Notes: generated by a model not told the origin, from the sequence alone. A stretch of DNA of 64,000 nucleotides from Nocardia brevicatena NBRC 12119 (GCF_000308495.1 NZ_BAFU01000068.1:62001-126000), one strand, 5' to 3'. Positions 48,502-58,526 are shown, numbered from the stretch's first letter. A program made the numbers and translations.

Positions 48502-50046
48502 ATGAATTCCACCGCCGAAAAACTTGCGGACCTACACAAGAAGCTCGAGATCGCGCGGGAACCGGCCGGAGAGGCGGGAGCCGCCAAACGAGCACGTAAG
48601 GGCATACCATCCGCCCGCGACCGCATCGACATGCTGCTGGACCCGGGCACCTTCGTCGAAATCGGCGCTCTCGTACGCAACCCCAACGACGCGGACGCCC
48701 TCTACGGCGACGGTGTGGTCACCGGGCGCGGTTTGGTGGACGGCCGACCCGTCGCCGTGTTCTCCCATGACCAGACGGTGTACGGCGGCACCGTCGGCGA
48801 GATGTTCGGCCGCAAGGTCGCCGCGATCATGGAGCTGGCGGGGAAGATGGGTTGCCCGCTGGTCGGTATCAACGACTCCGGCGGCGCGCGCGTCCAGGAG
48901 GCCGTCACGTCGCTGCGCTGGTACGGCGAGTTGGCGACCAAGATGGAACCGCTCTCGGGCGCGGTGCCGATGGTGTCGCTCATCCTGGGCAATTGCGCGG
49001 CCGGCGCGGTGTACCAGCCGATCTGCACCGATGTCGTGGTCGCCACCGAGAGCGCGCACATGTTCGTCACCGGTCCCAAGATCATCGAGGACGCCATCGG
49101 CGAAAAGGTGGACATGGAGGAGTTGGGCGGTGCCTACAACCAGGCCGCCTACGGCAATATTCACCATGTCGCCGAGGACGAGCCGGCCGCCTTCGCGTGG
49201 GTCCGCAACTATCTGAGCTACCTGCCGTCGAGTGCCGTCGAGCTCCCTCCGATCGTGAACCCCGGCCTGGAGCCGGAGGTCACCGAGTCCGATCTGACGC
49301 TGAACACGCTCGTCCCCGACTCGGACAATGCGGTCTACGACATGCACGACGTGCTGTTGCGGATCTTCGACGACGGTGAGTTCCACGAGATCGGCGCGGC
49401 CGCCACCACGAATCTGATCACCGGTTTCGCCCGCGTCGACGGCAGGCCGGTAGGTGTGGTCGCCAACCAGCCGACCGTGCTGGCGGGTGCGCTCGACGCC
49501 AAGGCCAGTGACAAGGCCGCGCATTTCATCCACATCTGCAACGCCTTCGAGATCCCGCTGGTGCTGGTGGTCGACACCCCCGGTTTCCTCCCCGGCGTGG
49601 AGCAGGAGAAAGCGGGCGTCATCAAGCGCGGCGGCCGATTCCTGTTCGCCTACGTGGAGGCCACCGTCCCCAAGGTGACGGTGGTGATCCGCAAGGCCTA
49701 CGGCGGCGGGTGGGCCGTCATGGGCGCCAAGGCCCTCGGCTGCGACGTCTACCTGGCCTGGCCTACCGCCCGTATCGCGGTCATGGGTGCCGAAAGCGCC
49801 GTCGGTCTGACCCAGCGCAAGGTCCTCGACGCCACCCCCGAGGACCAGCGCGCCGAGCTCCGCCGGCAGATGATCGACTTCTACAACACGACCGTCGCGA
49901 CCCCGTGGATCGCGGCCGAGCGCGGCTACATCGACAGCGTGATCGAGCCGTCAGCCACCCGGCTGGAAATCCGGCGTGCCCTGCGCCTGCTACGCGACAA
50001 GAAGGTCATCCGCTACCCGCGCAAGCATCACCTGTTGCCGCTGTAA
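48502..50046 (+). CDS. Acyl-CoA carboxylase beta subunit (carboxyltransferase)
   Basis: 514 aa, ATG at 48502. Crotonase-fold carboxyltransferase of the PccB/AccD type. Visible: [20 protein letters not shown] at the N-terminus, the first oxyanion Gly pair in [29 protein letters not shown], and the C-terminal half with [39 protein letters not shown] and LPRK-like end [11 protein letters not shown]. It transfers CO2 from biotin to acetyl- or propionyl-CoA for malonyl/methylmalonyl-CoA supply to lipids. The biotinylated alpha subunit is not in the window. Confidence 0.93.
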   Translation: MNSTAEKLADLHKKLEIAREPAGEAGAAKRARKGIPSARDRIDMLLDPGTFVEIGALVRNPNDADALYGDGVVTGRGLVDGRPVAVFSHDQTVYGGTVGEMFGRKVAAIMELAGKMGCPLVGINDSGGARVQEAVTSLRWYGELATKMEPLSGAVPMVSLILGNCAAGAVYQPICTDVVVATESAHMFVTGPKIIEDAIGEKVDMEELGGAYNQAAYGNIHHVAEDEPAAFAWVRNYLSYLPSSAVELPPIVNPGLEPEVTESDLTLNTLVPDSDNAVYDMHDVLLRIFDDGEFHEIGAAATTNLITGFARVDGRPVGVVANQPTVLAGALDAKASDKAAHFIHICNAFEIPLVLVVDTPGFLPGVEQEKAGVIKRGGRFLFAYVEATVPKVTVVIRKAYGGGWAVMGAKALGCDVYLAWPTARIAVMGAESAVGLTQRKVLDATPEDQRAELRRQMIDFYNTTVATPWIAAERGYIDSVIEPSATRLEIRRALRLLRDKKVIRYPRKHHLLPL

Positions 50047-50199
50047 AACCGACGGGGCTACTCGGACCGCACACGATGATGCGGACGCTGCCGACCGCGC
50101 TCCACCCCTACGGGTAATTTCGTCCAGCACGACATGTACGCCGTCGACGGGCCGAGACTGCACGAGCATGTCGTGCAGTCCTACAGCGCCGGCGAAAGT

Positions 50200-51270
50200 T
50201 CATCGGGCGCCCGGGTGTCGGTCGGCGGTGCGCAGGGGCGCGCCGACGTGGTGCAGGTGCCTCAGCGCCTCGCGGTACGAGGAGATCAGCCCGGTCTCGT
50301 GGTATGGCACACCGATCTCGGCGCAGTAATCGCGGACGATTACCTGGGCGTGACGCAGGTTCGGTGTCGGCATGCTCGGGAACAAGTGGTGCTCGATCTG
50401 ATAGTTGAGCCCACCGAGGGCGAAGTCGGTCAGCACGCCACCCCGGACGTTGCGGGAGGTCAGCACCTGACGACGTAGGTAGTCGGGGCGGTCGTCGCCG
50501 GTCAGGGTCGGCATGCCCTTGTGGTTCGGGGCGAAGACGCAGCCCATGTACAGGCCGAACAGCGCCTGGTGAACAGCGAGGAACGCGAAGGCCTTGTCGG
50601 CGGGCAGGACCGCGAACAGTGCGGCCAGATAGACGGCGAAGTGGCCGATGAGCAGCACACCCTCCAATCCGCGGTGTTTGAGCGATCGATTTCTGAGCGC
50701 CCGTACGCCCGCCGCATGGAGGTTCAGGCCCTCCAACATCAGTAGGGGAAAGAACAGGAATGCCTGTGCCCTGCCGATGAGACGAGGCAGACCACGGCTG
50801 GCCCGCGCCTGCCGTTGTGACCAGATGAGAACGTCGGGCGCGACATCGGGGTCGAGTTCCTCGTGGTTCGGATTGGCATGATGCCGGGTGTGCTTGTCCT
50901 GCCACCAGCCGTAGGCCAGGCCTATTCCGGCGTTGCCGACGACTCGGCCCACGATCTCCGTCGGTCGCCGCAGCCGGAAGACTTGGCGGTGCGCGACATC
51001 GTGCATGACGAGCGCAACCTGAGCGCAGGTCACGGCCATGAACGCCGCGACCATGAGCGTCCACCACGAGTCGCCGACGAGGACGAACGCCGCCCAGCCG
51101 GCCGCGAACGCGCCCCCGACGAGGCCGAGCCGGACGGCGTAGTAGACGGGACGCCGGTTCATCAGTCCCGCGTCGGATATCCGACGTAACAGACGGGCGT
51201 AATCACCGTCGGCGCCGCCGCGCCGCGATGACCGTGGAGAGGACTCTGGGGCCAAGGCCGGTGTCGTCAT
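50200..51270 (-). CDS. Membrane fatty acid desaturase
   Basis: 356 aa from the ATG at 51270 (AGGAAG upstream). Three histidine boxes of the acyl-CoA/acyl-lipid desaturase family: HDVAH (~100), HTRHH (~137) and QIEHH (~295). Paired hydrophobic segments lie between them (YYAVRLGLVGGAFAAGWAAF, FAVYLAALFAVLPADKAFAF). The QxxHH third box places it with linoleoyl-CoA/front-end-like enzymes such as actinobacterial DesA3 relatives. It needs diiron and an electron donor, for which no gene is adjacent. Monocistronic. Confidence 0.9.
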   Translation of the reverse strand: MTTPALAPESSPRSSRRGGADGDYARLLRRISDAGLMNRRPVYYAVRLGLVGGAFAAGWAAFVLVGDSWWTLMVAAFMAVTCAQVALVMHDVAHRQVFRLRRPTEIVGRVVGNAGIGLAYGWWQDKHTRHHANPNHEELDPDVAPDVLIWSQRQARASRGLPRLIGRAQAFLFFPLLMLEGLNLHAAGVRALRNRSLKHRGLEGVLLIGHFAVYLAALFAVLPADKAFAFLAVHQALFGLYMGCVFAPNHKGMPTLTGDDRPDYLRRQVLTSRNVRGGVLTDFALGGLNYQIEHHLFPSMPTPNLRHAQVIVRDYCAEIGVPYHETGLISSYREALRHLHHVGAPLRTADRHPGAR

Positions 51271-51512
51271 AGATCTTCCTGATAGTTGAGTCGGGGATCC
51301 CACCTCTACCCGTTTCGATGCCCGCCGGTCGATCCCGATCGGAGATCTGATCCAGCGGGCACTGCTCGGTGTGCAGGGGCGGGGTGACGATTTCGTTGAA
51401 CCGAAGCTATCGGTCGGATTCTCGTTCCGGGTCATCCCTTGGTATGGCGTGGAATCGCACTGCGGTGTGATATCGGATGTCCACCGCAGACCGAGATCCG
51501 TGGCTTGCACGG
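51271..51512. promoter_or_regulatory. Desaturase upstream region
   Basis: About 240 bases with the desaturase promoter. GATCCCGATCGGAGATCTGATC-like sequence near 51332-51355 contains overlapping GATC/GATCTGATC symmetry. No firm operator is seen. Confidence 0.35.
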
Positions 51513-51662
51513 CAACGGACGAACAAAAACCACATGGCGTTCGGGTACGACGCCCACCGCTGCCCGGGCGCACCGCCGGCGCGGCTCGAGGCCCAAGTGG
51601 CCCTTCCCGCGCTCTTCCAGCTGTTCCCGCACATGAAATTCGCCTGCGCGGATCGGCTTTTC
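51513..51662 (+). pseudogene. C-terminal scrap of a cytochrome P450
   Basis: A plus-strand frame encodes TNKNHMAFGYDAHRCPGAPP, then ARLEAQVALPALFQLFPHMK. This is the P450 haem-binding loop (FGxxxHxCxG, Cys ligand present) and the following L-helix. Nothing of the upstream ~350 residues remains and the end runs into the convergent DUF2804 gene. A leftover from deletion or transfer. Confidence 0.75.
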
Positions 51663-51671
51663 TGCCGAATC

Positions 51672-52646
51672 TCACCAACGGTTGCGTGTCTCCTCCGCCC
51701 AACCGACCACACCGTCGAGATTCAGCCGGCGCCCGTCGTCGGTCCAGGCGCGGCCGAGGAAATCCCCGAAACACTGGTGGGTGTCATTGGCCACCACGAG
51801 TAGGCCGGTCTTCGCTGTTCGAGTATGGAACGGCCGGAATTCGGCTTCGACTCGTTCGCCGGTAATGTGCCAGGGCCGCAGCCAATTCTCGCGATCGTAG
51901 TCCCAACGCAATTCGTCGCTGATCTTGTGGATCCGGCCGTCGACGATGATCGCGTTCTCGGTACTGCCGGTGCCGTCGGTCCACGTGCCACCGAACTGGA
52001 TTCCCAAGCCGGGCCTGCTGCCGGCGGCCCAGTTCCAGGTGATCGCGTACGGCCATTTGCCGCGACCGTGGTCCAGCACCGCGAAGGCGTCATCGAAGAC
52101 GTATTCCCGTGCCCCCACCGTGAGCGTCCCGAAAGCCGGCCTCCCCACATCCTTGACCGTGTACTGGAAGCGCCGTCCACTCCATGGCACGACCACGCCC
52201 AGCGATTCGTGACCGGAGGGCAGCTCGGCGCGGGCCGACAGACGCACGCCGGGCGCACGGGCCTCGATTCCGGTTCCGGACTCGTCGTTCGACAATTCGA
52301 TGTCGATACCGCCACCGCGCACCGAGCTGACCCCTACACCACTGCGCTCGCCCAGTACCGCTCCCCGGGCGAACGGCACCACTGCGTCACGCGCGATCTC
52401 TTCGCCGGTTTTCCTGTCGAGTACGTAGATCCCGTACACCCCGGCGTAGTCGAGCGAAGACGCGACGATCCCGACAATGTGGCGCGGTGTGACAATGCCC
52501 CAGTACTCCCAGCGCTTGCCGCGGCCCCACCCCTGTAGGTTGGCCCGATGCAGGGGCCGCCGCGTCCACCCGACGGCGGCCGGGTCGAGCCGGCCGTCCG
52601 GGCGGCACAACTCGACGGGCACGGTGATCTCGCGTTCCGTTGTCAT
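51672..52646 (-). CDS. DUF2804 family protein
   Basis: 324 aa from the ATG at 52646; a GTG at 52679 would add 11 residues. DUF2804 hallmarks: VGWTRRPLHRANLQGWGRGK, then RWEYWGIVTPRH, FDDAFAVLDHGRGKWPYAITWNW and PGLGIQFGGTWTDGTGSTEN. The fold is related to lipocalin/AttH-like beta barrels and is thought to bind hydrophobic molecules. No signal peptide. Its role is not established. It lies beside a desaturase and a P450 scrap, which fits lipid metabolism loosely. Confidence 0.82.
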   Translation of the reverse strand: MTTEREITVPVELCRPDGRLDPAAVGWTRRPLHRANLQGWGRGKRWEYWGIVTPRHIVGIVASSLDYAGVYGIYVLDRKTGEEIARDAVVPFARGAVLGERSGVGVSSVRGGGIDIELSNDESGTGIEARAPGVRLSARAELPSGHESLGVVVPWSGRRFQYTVKDVGRPAFGTLTVGAREYVFDDAFAVLDHGRGKWPYAITWNWAAGSRPGLGIQFGGTWTDGTGSTENAIIVDGRIHKISDELRWDYDRENWLRPWHITGERVEAEFRPFHTRTAKTGLLVVANDTHQCFGDFLGRAWTDDGRRLNLDGVVGWAEETRNRW

Positions 52647-52757
52647 CCCCGTCCACAGCTCCTCGAAACTCGCCGACACCGCCTACCTCACAGCAGAGGA
52701 CGCTACTCGGTCACACGACCGTATCGGAGAACAGCGATGGTCGAGTCCGAATGCTGC

Positions 52758-53029
52758 TCAGGGCAGGACGCACGGCGGGCCGCCGTCACGACGGCACCGA
52801 AAGCCGGGCGAACGGACACTCGGGTCAGCGGACCGCTCGGACCCGACAGGGAGCCGGCCCGTGAGTCCGATGATCTCCGCGGGGGTTTCGGCAATCGAGC
52901 ATCCCTCGGCCACAACCCGGTGGGCGTGGTGCGGGGAACCGCGGTCCGGCCGGGGAACCAGGACGACACCGCGTTCGAGGTGTGCGTGCAGAGCCCCTGC
53001 CTTGTGGGCACCGATAATGATCGACCCCC
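52758..53029 (-). pseudogene. Possible DprA/SLOG C-terminal remnant
   Basis: Downstream of the VWA gene, a minus-strand frame reads GSIIIGAHKAGALHAHLERG, VVLVPRPDRGSPHHAHRVVA and EGCSIAETPAEIIGLTGRLP. The order (GAL..A, RgVvlVP.p..rGS, hrvv.eG, E.a.EII) recalls the last third of DprA-like Rossmann proteins. There is no start, and upstream it runs into the VWA gene. Similarity is only moderate; the remaining ~110 bases up to the DUF2804 start hold nothing clear. Confidence 0.3.
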
Positions 53030-54268
53030 TCAGACCGGCATCCCGATATCGACCACCCGTGCCCAGTCCGGCGGACCGGCCGCAACGTAATCGGGATCGT
53101 GTTCCCTCCACGAGCTCTCCCGACGGAATAGTCCAACCACTGTCCGACATCCGGGTCGGCCGGTCGGCCAGGGTGTCTGGCCGTCGGTCAGCACGACGAG
53201 CACATCCGGCCGGGGCCGGCTTCGAAGCGCCTTGGCGAAACCTGTGCGCAGATCCGTACCCCCACCGCCCACCAGCGGTATCCCCTCGGCCCGGCACAGC
53301 GGATGCACGACCCGTGCCGCCGCGTCGCACGACAACACCGTGACGAGGTCGCGACGACCGCCCACGGCCCGGGAAATCGCGGCGACTTCGAGCAGCGCGC
53401 TGCCCAGTTCGGCATCGCTGACCGACCCCGAGGTATCGATGATCACGCCGACCCGAGGTGGTGTGCGCCGCAGGCTCGGCAGCACGGCCCCGGGCAGCGC
53501 GGCCGAGCGCCGCGCCGGCCGACCGTAGGTGTAGTCCTCGCCGACACCGGGCGCGGCGGTGGCCGAGCGGATGGCCGCGCCCAGCAGTTCCCGCCAGGGT
53601 TGTGGTGGGTGGAACGCCTCCTCCGCCCAGCGCCGCCACCCCTGGGGTGCGTCCCCTGGACGGCCGATAATGCCCTGCGCCACACGGAATCGGACCGCGT
53701 CGCGTTCCTGTTCGCTGAGGCCGTCCGCGCCGTCCGGTCCCAGTTCCCACCCGCGGTCGAGTCCGTCGGCGCCGCTGCCGCAGTCGAGCCAGGACAGATC
53801 GTCCGTATGCCTTCCGAGGCGGAACTGGCGCAGGTAGTCCTCCATGAGCTCGCCCCCGGACAAACCGAGAGTCGATGGTAGGACGGCACCCTCGGGCCGA
53901 ACCAACCCGTCACCGAACGCGTCGTCGTTGATCTCGGCATCGGCGGCGATGTTCATCCGCAGTCGCTCCGCCGGGCCGGTCAGGCCGTGCTCGCGGGCGA
54001 ATCGGTCACTTCGACCGTGATGGTCGCGCAGCAGATGCGACACCTCGTGCACCAGCACCGAGGCCAGTTCCTCCACCGGCGTGTAGTCCACGAACGCGGG
54101 CGAGACGTAGCACCGCCAGTACCGGTCCACACCCATTGTCGGTACTCGTCGCGACTCGACGATGTGCAGCGCGTACAGGGCGGTCGCCAGGTAGGGCCGG
54201 GCCCGGGCGGCGTGCAGGCGGGCGGCGAAGAATTTGCCGAGGTCCGGCTCGGCGGTGTTCGGCGTCAT
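53030..54268 (-). CDS. VWA-domain protein with DUF2201-like metallopeptidase N-terminus
   Basis: 412 aa, ATG at 54268 overlapping the ATPase stop (ATGA). The N-terminal ~250 residues carry a zinc-protease-like HEVSH at 74-78 and NIAADAEINDDAFGDG, the DUF2201 hallmark. The C-terminal VWA domain has the MIDAS motif DTSGSVSDAEL, then GGGGTDLRTGF and VVLTDGQTPWP. VWA/MoxR pairs act together in metal insertion, complex remodelling or conflict systems. It is the last gene of a three-gene minus-strand operon. Confidence 0.88.
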   Translation of the reverse strand: MTPNTAEPDLGKFFAARLHAARARPYLATALYALHIVESRRVPTMGVDRYWRCYVSPAFVDYTPVEELASVLVHEVSHLLRDHHGRSDRFAREHGLTGPAERLRMNIAADAEINDDAFGDGLVRPEGAVLPSTLGLSGGELMEDYLRQFRLGRHTDDLSWLDCGSGADGLDRGWELGPDGADGLSEQERDAVRFRVAQGIIGRPGDAPQGWRRWAEEAFHPPQPWRELLGAAIRSATAAPGVGEDYTYGRPARRSAALPGAVLPSLRRTPPRVGVIIDTSGSVSDAELGSALLEVAAISRAVGGRRDLVTVLSCDAAARVVHPLCRAEGIPLVGGGGTDLRTGFAKALRSRPRPDVLVVLTDGQTPWPTGRPGCRTVVGLFRRESSWREHDPDYVAAGPPDWARVVDIGMPV

Positions 54269-55512
54269 CGGCCGACCTTCGCGGCGACGCGGGCCGCGGC
54301 GCGATCCGCTCCCTGGGATACCGACACCATTCCGGCGAGCCGTTCGATCGACTCCGGCACGTCCCAGTTGTCCTGGCGCAGGGTGGCGAGGGTGGTCGCG
54401 GGGACGACCACCAGGTCCGGGGCTCCGGTTTCCACCGCCTTCACGAGTAGCGCCCAGGCCGCGTCCCAGCGGGATTTCGTCGGACGCCTGCGGACTGCCG
54501 CCACCACTCCGTCGAGCACGGCTTGGCGCAGATCGCCGCGCTCGGGCAGGTCGGCGGCGGCCGGATCGGCGAGCAGGACCTCGGGGTCCGGGAGGTCCAT
54601 CCGATCGATGCCGGCCAGGAGTTCGAAGCCGGGGCCGTCTCCCACGGTGCCGCGGACCAGCAGGGAGAGCACATCTCGGGAAGAGCCGGCGGCGGTGGCG
54701 AAGGCGATCAGGCGCAGTGTCATATCCCAGCTGCGCGGCGACGGCCAGGCTCCGCCCCGGCGGGTTTCGCTGGTGGGGAGCTGATGCACGAGATTGGGGC
54801 GGGCCGCGAGGAGCCCACATACCGCGCTGCGGGCGAAAGCCACTGCCTCCGCGAATTTTTCCGGATCGAGTCGGGGCAGGGTCGCGCGCGGCCAGGTCCC
54901 GCCGAGGCCGCGGACGACCACGTCGTGGTCGTGGGCCCATTGCAGGTGCACGAACCGGTTGGCCAGTGGCGGACTCAGCTCCCAGCCGTCGGCCGCCGAG
55001 GCGCGCGGGTTGGCGGCGGCCACGATGCGGACACCGGATGGTAGTTGGAGTGCGCCGATTCGCCGTTCGAGGACGAGGCGGAGCAGGGCGGCCTGTACGG
55101 CCGGCGGTGCCGTTGACAACTCGTCCAGGAACAGCAGCCCACGGCCGGCCCGGACGAGTCGGACGGCCCAGTCGGGCGGTGCCATCGGAACACCGTGTTC
55201 GGCGGGGTCGTCGCCGATGATGGGCAGGCCGGAGAAGTCCGACGGCTCGTGCACACTCGCGATCACCGTGGTCAGCGGAAGATCCAGGGACTCGGCGAGC
55301 TGGGTGAGGGCCGCGGTCTTACCGATCCCCGGTTCACCCCACAGGAGTACCGGTAGGTCGGCGGCCACAGCCAGCGTCAGGGCCTCCAGCCGGGTGTCGG
55401 GGCGGGGTTCGGTGGTTACCTCGCCGAGCAGGGTCAGCAGATCGCCGGCGACGTCGAGTTGGGAGGTGTGGGCTCGGTTCGAGACAGGAGCGCACGGGGT
55501 GTCAGCGGGCAT
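54265..55512 (-). CDS. MoxR-type AAA+ ATPase
   Basis: 415 aa, ATG at 55512 with AAAGGTG eight bases upstream. Walker A GEPGIGKT at 59-66, Walker B LLFLDELST, sensor-1-like IVAAANPRASAADG, then NRFVHLQWAHD. Such ATPases remodel protein complexes through their VWA partner, here encoded in overlap downstream. The C-terminal ~130 residues are helical. Middle gene of the operon. Confidence 0.9.
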   Translation of the reverse strand: MPADTPCAPVSNRAHTSQLDVAGDLLTLLGEVTTEPRPDTRLEALTLAVAADLPVLLWGEPGIGKTAALTQLAESLDLPLTTVIASVHEPSDFSGLPIIGDDPAEHGVPMAPPDWAVRLVRAGRGLLFLDELSTAPPAVQAALLRLVLERRIGALQLPSGVRIVAAANPRASAADGWELSPPLANRFVHLQWAHDHDVVVRGLGGTWPRATLPRLDPEKFAEAVAFARSAVCGLLAARPNLVHQLPTSETRRGGAWPSPRSWDMTLRLIAFATAAGSSRDVLSLLVRGTVGDGPGFELLAGIDRMDLPDPEVLLADPAAADLPERGDLRQAVLDGVVAAVRRRPTKSRWDAAWALLVKAVETGAPDLVVVPATTLATLRQDNWDVPESIERLAGMVSVSQGADRAAARVAAKVGR

Positions 55513-55573
55513 GTGTGAATCACCTTTGGGTTGAGAAAAATCGAGTGAGCGCGAGATGAATGCGGGACGGGGA

Positions 55574-56965
55574 TCAGCGTGAGGTGCCGTTGCGCGGGTG
55601 CGCGCGGCGATCGCGGCGGCGACGATCGCCCTGAATGCGGGTAGGCCCGGCTCCGGCCAACCCTGCCCTGAACAGTCCGTAGGTGATCCGCCGTTGCGCG
55701 GCCACCTCCAACTCGTCCCGTAACGCACCATCGCGCAGCACGGCGTCGGGGCCGAGCAAACCTTCGACAACGGCCAGCGCACCGGCGGTGTCACCATGAT
55801 CCAACCGTTCACGAACGCCGGCCAGACAGTCCGGATGCCGATGGGCTCTATCGATGGCCCGCAGACATGGCAGCGGAGTGCCGGCCAAGGCGACCAGCAG
55901 TTCCTCCCGCCGGATCTCGGCCGGGTCGTGATCGAGCGCGACCAGTACACCGTCGACCAGTCCGATCCGGTGCTGCTCGCCCCGGCACTCCACCAGGTGA
56001 GGCCGATCGACCCGTTCGGTGGTCCGGGACGAATCGGTCGGCGAAAAGCCCGGTGCCAGTGCCGACGCGACCAGCGGATGCAGCCGGTCGGCCGCTATCG
56101 CACCGGCACGGAGAAGTTCCAGGTCGGGCAGCGTCCAGGTCGCCGCGTCGGGCAGGACCGGGAGGGCGGACACCCCACCACGCGGGTATGACTCCGCGAT
56201 CCGCAACGCGGGCGGGTCGTCGCCCTCCGCAGCCAGGTCCACGACCACCTCTTGCCGTGCCCCGAACCGCACCCGCAAAGGACCGTTCGGCCGCCCTTCG
56301 GCCCGCAACAGAATCCGCGCCTCGGCCGCCCATCGGTCGACGGCGCAACCCGCGGGCACCATTTCCGGCAGCCCGGCGTCGAGGTCACCGGTGCCGGCGC
56401 ATTGAGCTGCCCCCGAACGTATCCGAAGCTCATCAACTCTGCGCGCGTCCCACAGGTGACGGTGGAGGTCTAGCCGGAAGCGCCTGTTGGGACGGGGATG
56501 CGGATGCAGGCCGGCGCCGGAGCGGGATCCGTCCCACAATGCGAGGCCGATCCGCTGGCCGGCATCCGCCCAAGCCGGCGCGGTCCGAACCACGAGGTAC
56601 ACAGAACCTGCTCTGTCACATCGGTTTCGAGTACCCGGTGGGCCGTACCGAGCCAGAGCGATGGTCAGACCCGGCCGCAGCAAACCGTCAGGAGCGACCC
56701 TGGGCAAGTGCCACCGCAACAGATCGGGAGCGAGATGGCGCAGGTCGTCTCGGAGCCGGGCTGCGACCTCCTGGCCGTGACTACGTGCCGGCGCCCGTAA
56801 ATCGATATCGACATCGAAACCTGCTGCGGCACATGCTCCCGCCCAGTCTCCGACGTTACGCCGGGCGGTCGCGGTCTCGATCATGGAAGGCGGCACGGCG
56901 AACTCGCGCACACGCAGCCAGAAGGAAAGGCGGGAATCGTCCCCATTCGTGATCCGAGTGCGCAT
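55574..56965 (-). CDS. 463-aa protein of unknown function, first gene of the MoxR/VWA operon
   Basis: ATG at 56965, five bases after AAGGTGAG; a GTG at 56971 is possible. Soluble, Arg/Asp-rich. Parts that look structured: FDVDIDLRAPARSHGQEVAA, GSVYLVVRTAPAWADAG, RRFRLDLHRHLWDARRV, and the C-terminal LRDELEVAAQRRITYGLF. No catalytic motif is recognised. It is 61 bases upstream of the ATPase gene in the same direction, so it is probably the third component, a substrate or adaptor. Its place resembles the variable component of vWA-MoxR ternary systems. Confidence 0.75.
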   Translation of the reverse strand: MRTRITNGDDSRLSFWLRVREFAVPPSMIETATARRNVGDWAGACAAAGFDVDIDLRAPARSHGQEVAARLRDDLRHLAPDLLRWHLPRVAPDGLLRPGLTIALARYGPPGTRNRCDRAGSVYLVVRTAPAWADAGQRIGLALWDGSRSGAGLHPHPRPNRRFRLDLHRHLWDARRVDELRIRSGAAQCAGTGDLDAGLPEMVPAGCAVDRWAAEARILLRAEGRPNGPLRVRFGARQEVVVDLAAEGDDPPALRIAESYPRGGVSALPVLPDAATWTLPDLELLRAGAIAADRLHPLVASALAPGFSPTDSSRTTERVDRPHLVECRGEQHRIGLVDGVLVALDHDPAEIRREELLVALAGTPLPCLRAIDRAHRHPDCLAGVRERLDHGDTAGALAVVEGLLGPDAVLRDGALRDELEVAAQRRITYGLFRAGLAGAGPTRIQGDRRRRDRRAHPRNGTSR

Positions 56966-57149
56966 CAGCACTCACCTTGCACGAACGGGACCCCCAATCT
57001 TTGATCAGAAGGTGTCATCATCGTGTTGATCATATCGCCCCGCGCCGATCCCGGCCATCCGGGCCTCGATGCCTGCACACTGAGTGTGGAGTGGCGCGGG
57101 CTACCGGTCTCCGCGCACTCCCTGCACGGGTGAACGGGAGGAATCGCAA
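56966..57149. promoter_or_regulatory. Divergent promoter region with two TGATCA palindromes
   Basis: Between the unknown 463-aa gene and the MHS transporter. TGATCA occurs at 57002-57007 and 57027-57032, 25 bases apart (centre to centre), a spacing fitting two sites on nearly one helix face. A candidate binding pair for a GntR- or other family regulator. Confidence 0.45.
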
Positions 57150-58526
57150 ATGTCCGAGGCCACTACCCCGGGCCTGGTTGTCCCCGACGGGCGGGCACCG
57201 GCCACTGAACCGACATCGTCACGGGCGGCAACGCGTCGCGCTGTCTGGAACACGCTGCGCGGATCGTCGGGCAATCTCGTCGAGTGGTACGACGTCTACG
57301 TCTATACGGTGTTCGCCTCGTACTTCGAAAGCCACTTCTTCGATTCGGCGGACAAGAACTCCACCGTCTACGTGTACGCGATCTTCGCCGTCACGTTCCT
57401 CATGCGTCCGGTCGGTTCGTGGTTCTTCGGCCGCTACGCCGACCGCCACGGGCGGCGCGCGGCTCTCACATTCAGTGTCTCGCTCATGGCGGCGTGTTCG
57501 CTGGTTATCGCGATCGTGCCGGGACGAGAAGTGATCGGCGTGGGCGCCGCCGTGATCCTGATCCTGTGCAGGCTGGTGCAGGGGTTCGCGACCGGCGGCG
57601 AGTACGGCGCCTCGGCCACCTACATGTCAGAGGCCGCCACGCGGGAACGCCGGGGCTTCTTTTCGTCGTTCCAGTACGTGACCCTGGTCGGTGGTCACGT
57701 ACTGGCCCAGCTCATCCTGTTGGTGCTGCAGGCGTTCATGGACAAGGAGGAAATCTCCGATTTCGGCTGGCGCATCGCCTTCTTCATCGGCGGCGTCGCC
57801 GCGGTCGTCGTGTTCTGGCTGCGCCGCAGCATGGACGAATCACTCAGCGATGAGCAGCTCGACGCGGTCCGCCGGGGCGATGACTCCGAATCGGGTTCGC
57901 TTCGTGAACTGGTGCTCAACCACTGGCGCCCGCTGCTGCTGTGTTTCCTGGTCACCATGGGCGGTACCCTCGCTTTCTACACCTACAGCGTGAACGCCCC
58001 GGCCATGATCAAGGCGGCGTTCGAAGGTCGAGGCATGACGGCCACCTGGATCAACCTCACCGGGTTGGTCTTCCTCATGGCGTTGCAGCCGGTCGGTGGA
58101 TTGATCAGCGACAAGGTGGGCCGCAAGCCCGTACTGGTGTTCTTCGGGGCCGGCGGAGTCGTCTACACCTGGTTCCTCATCACTTTCCTGCAGAACGCGA
58201 CGTCGGTGACGACAACCCTGTTGGCGACCTGCGTCGGCTATGTCGTGCTCACCGGCTACACGTCCATCAACGCCATCGTCAAAGCCGAACTGTTCCCTTC
58301 ACATATCCGAGCCTTGGGTGTCGGTGTCGGATACGCCTTGGCCAATTCGGCATTCGGCGGTACCGCGCCGATGATCTACCAGGCCGCGAAGAACGGGGGA
58401 CACGTGACGTGGTTCATCGTGTATGTCACCGCCGTCGTCTTCGCCTCCCTCCTGGTGTACCTCTCCGCCCTGAAGAACAAAGACGAGACGGCACTCGATC
58501 GGGAACAGGGGCGCGCGTTTCGTTAA
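57150..58526 (+). CDS. MHS-family major facilitator (organic acid/betaine:H+ symporter type)
   Basis: 458 aa, ATG at 57150 after GGAGGAA. Twelve-helix MFS protein of the metabolite:H+ symporter group: SGNLVEWYDVYVYTVFASYF at helix 1, the loop FGRYADRHGRRAALTFSVSL, RLVQGFATGGEYGASATYMS (family signature), and the second-half loop GLISDKVGRKPVLVF. The family imports dicarboxylates, betaine or shikimate-like compounds. The substrate cannot be read from sequence. Monocistronic. Confidence 0.93.
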   Translation: MSEATTPGLVVPDGRAPATEPTSSRAATRRAVWNTLRGSSGNLVEWYDVYVYTVFASYFESHFFDSADKNSTVYVYAIFAVTFLMRPVGSWFFGRYADRHGRRAALTFSVSLMAACSLVIAIVPGREVIGVGAAVILILCRLVQGFATGGEYGASATYMSEAATRERRGFFSSFQYVTLVGGHVLAQLILLVLQAFMDKEEISDFGWRIAFFIGGVAAVVVFWLRRSMDESLSDEQLDAVRRGDDSESGSLRELVLNHWRPLLLCFLVTMGGTLAFYTYSVNAPAMIKAAFEGRGMTATWINLTGLVFLMALQPVGGLISDKVGRKPVLVFFGAGGVVYTWFLITFLQNATSVTTTLLATCVGYVVLTGYTSINAIVKAELFPSHIRALGVGVGYALANSAFGGTAPMIYQAAKNGGHVTWFIVYVTAVVFASLLVYLSALKNKDETALDREQGRAFR

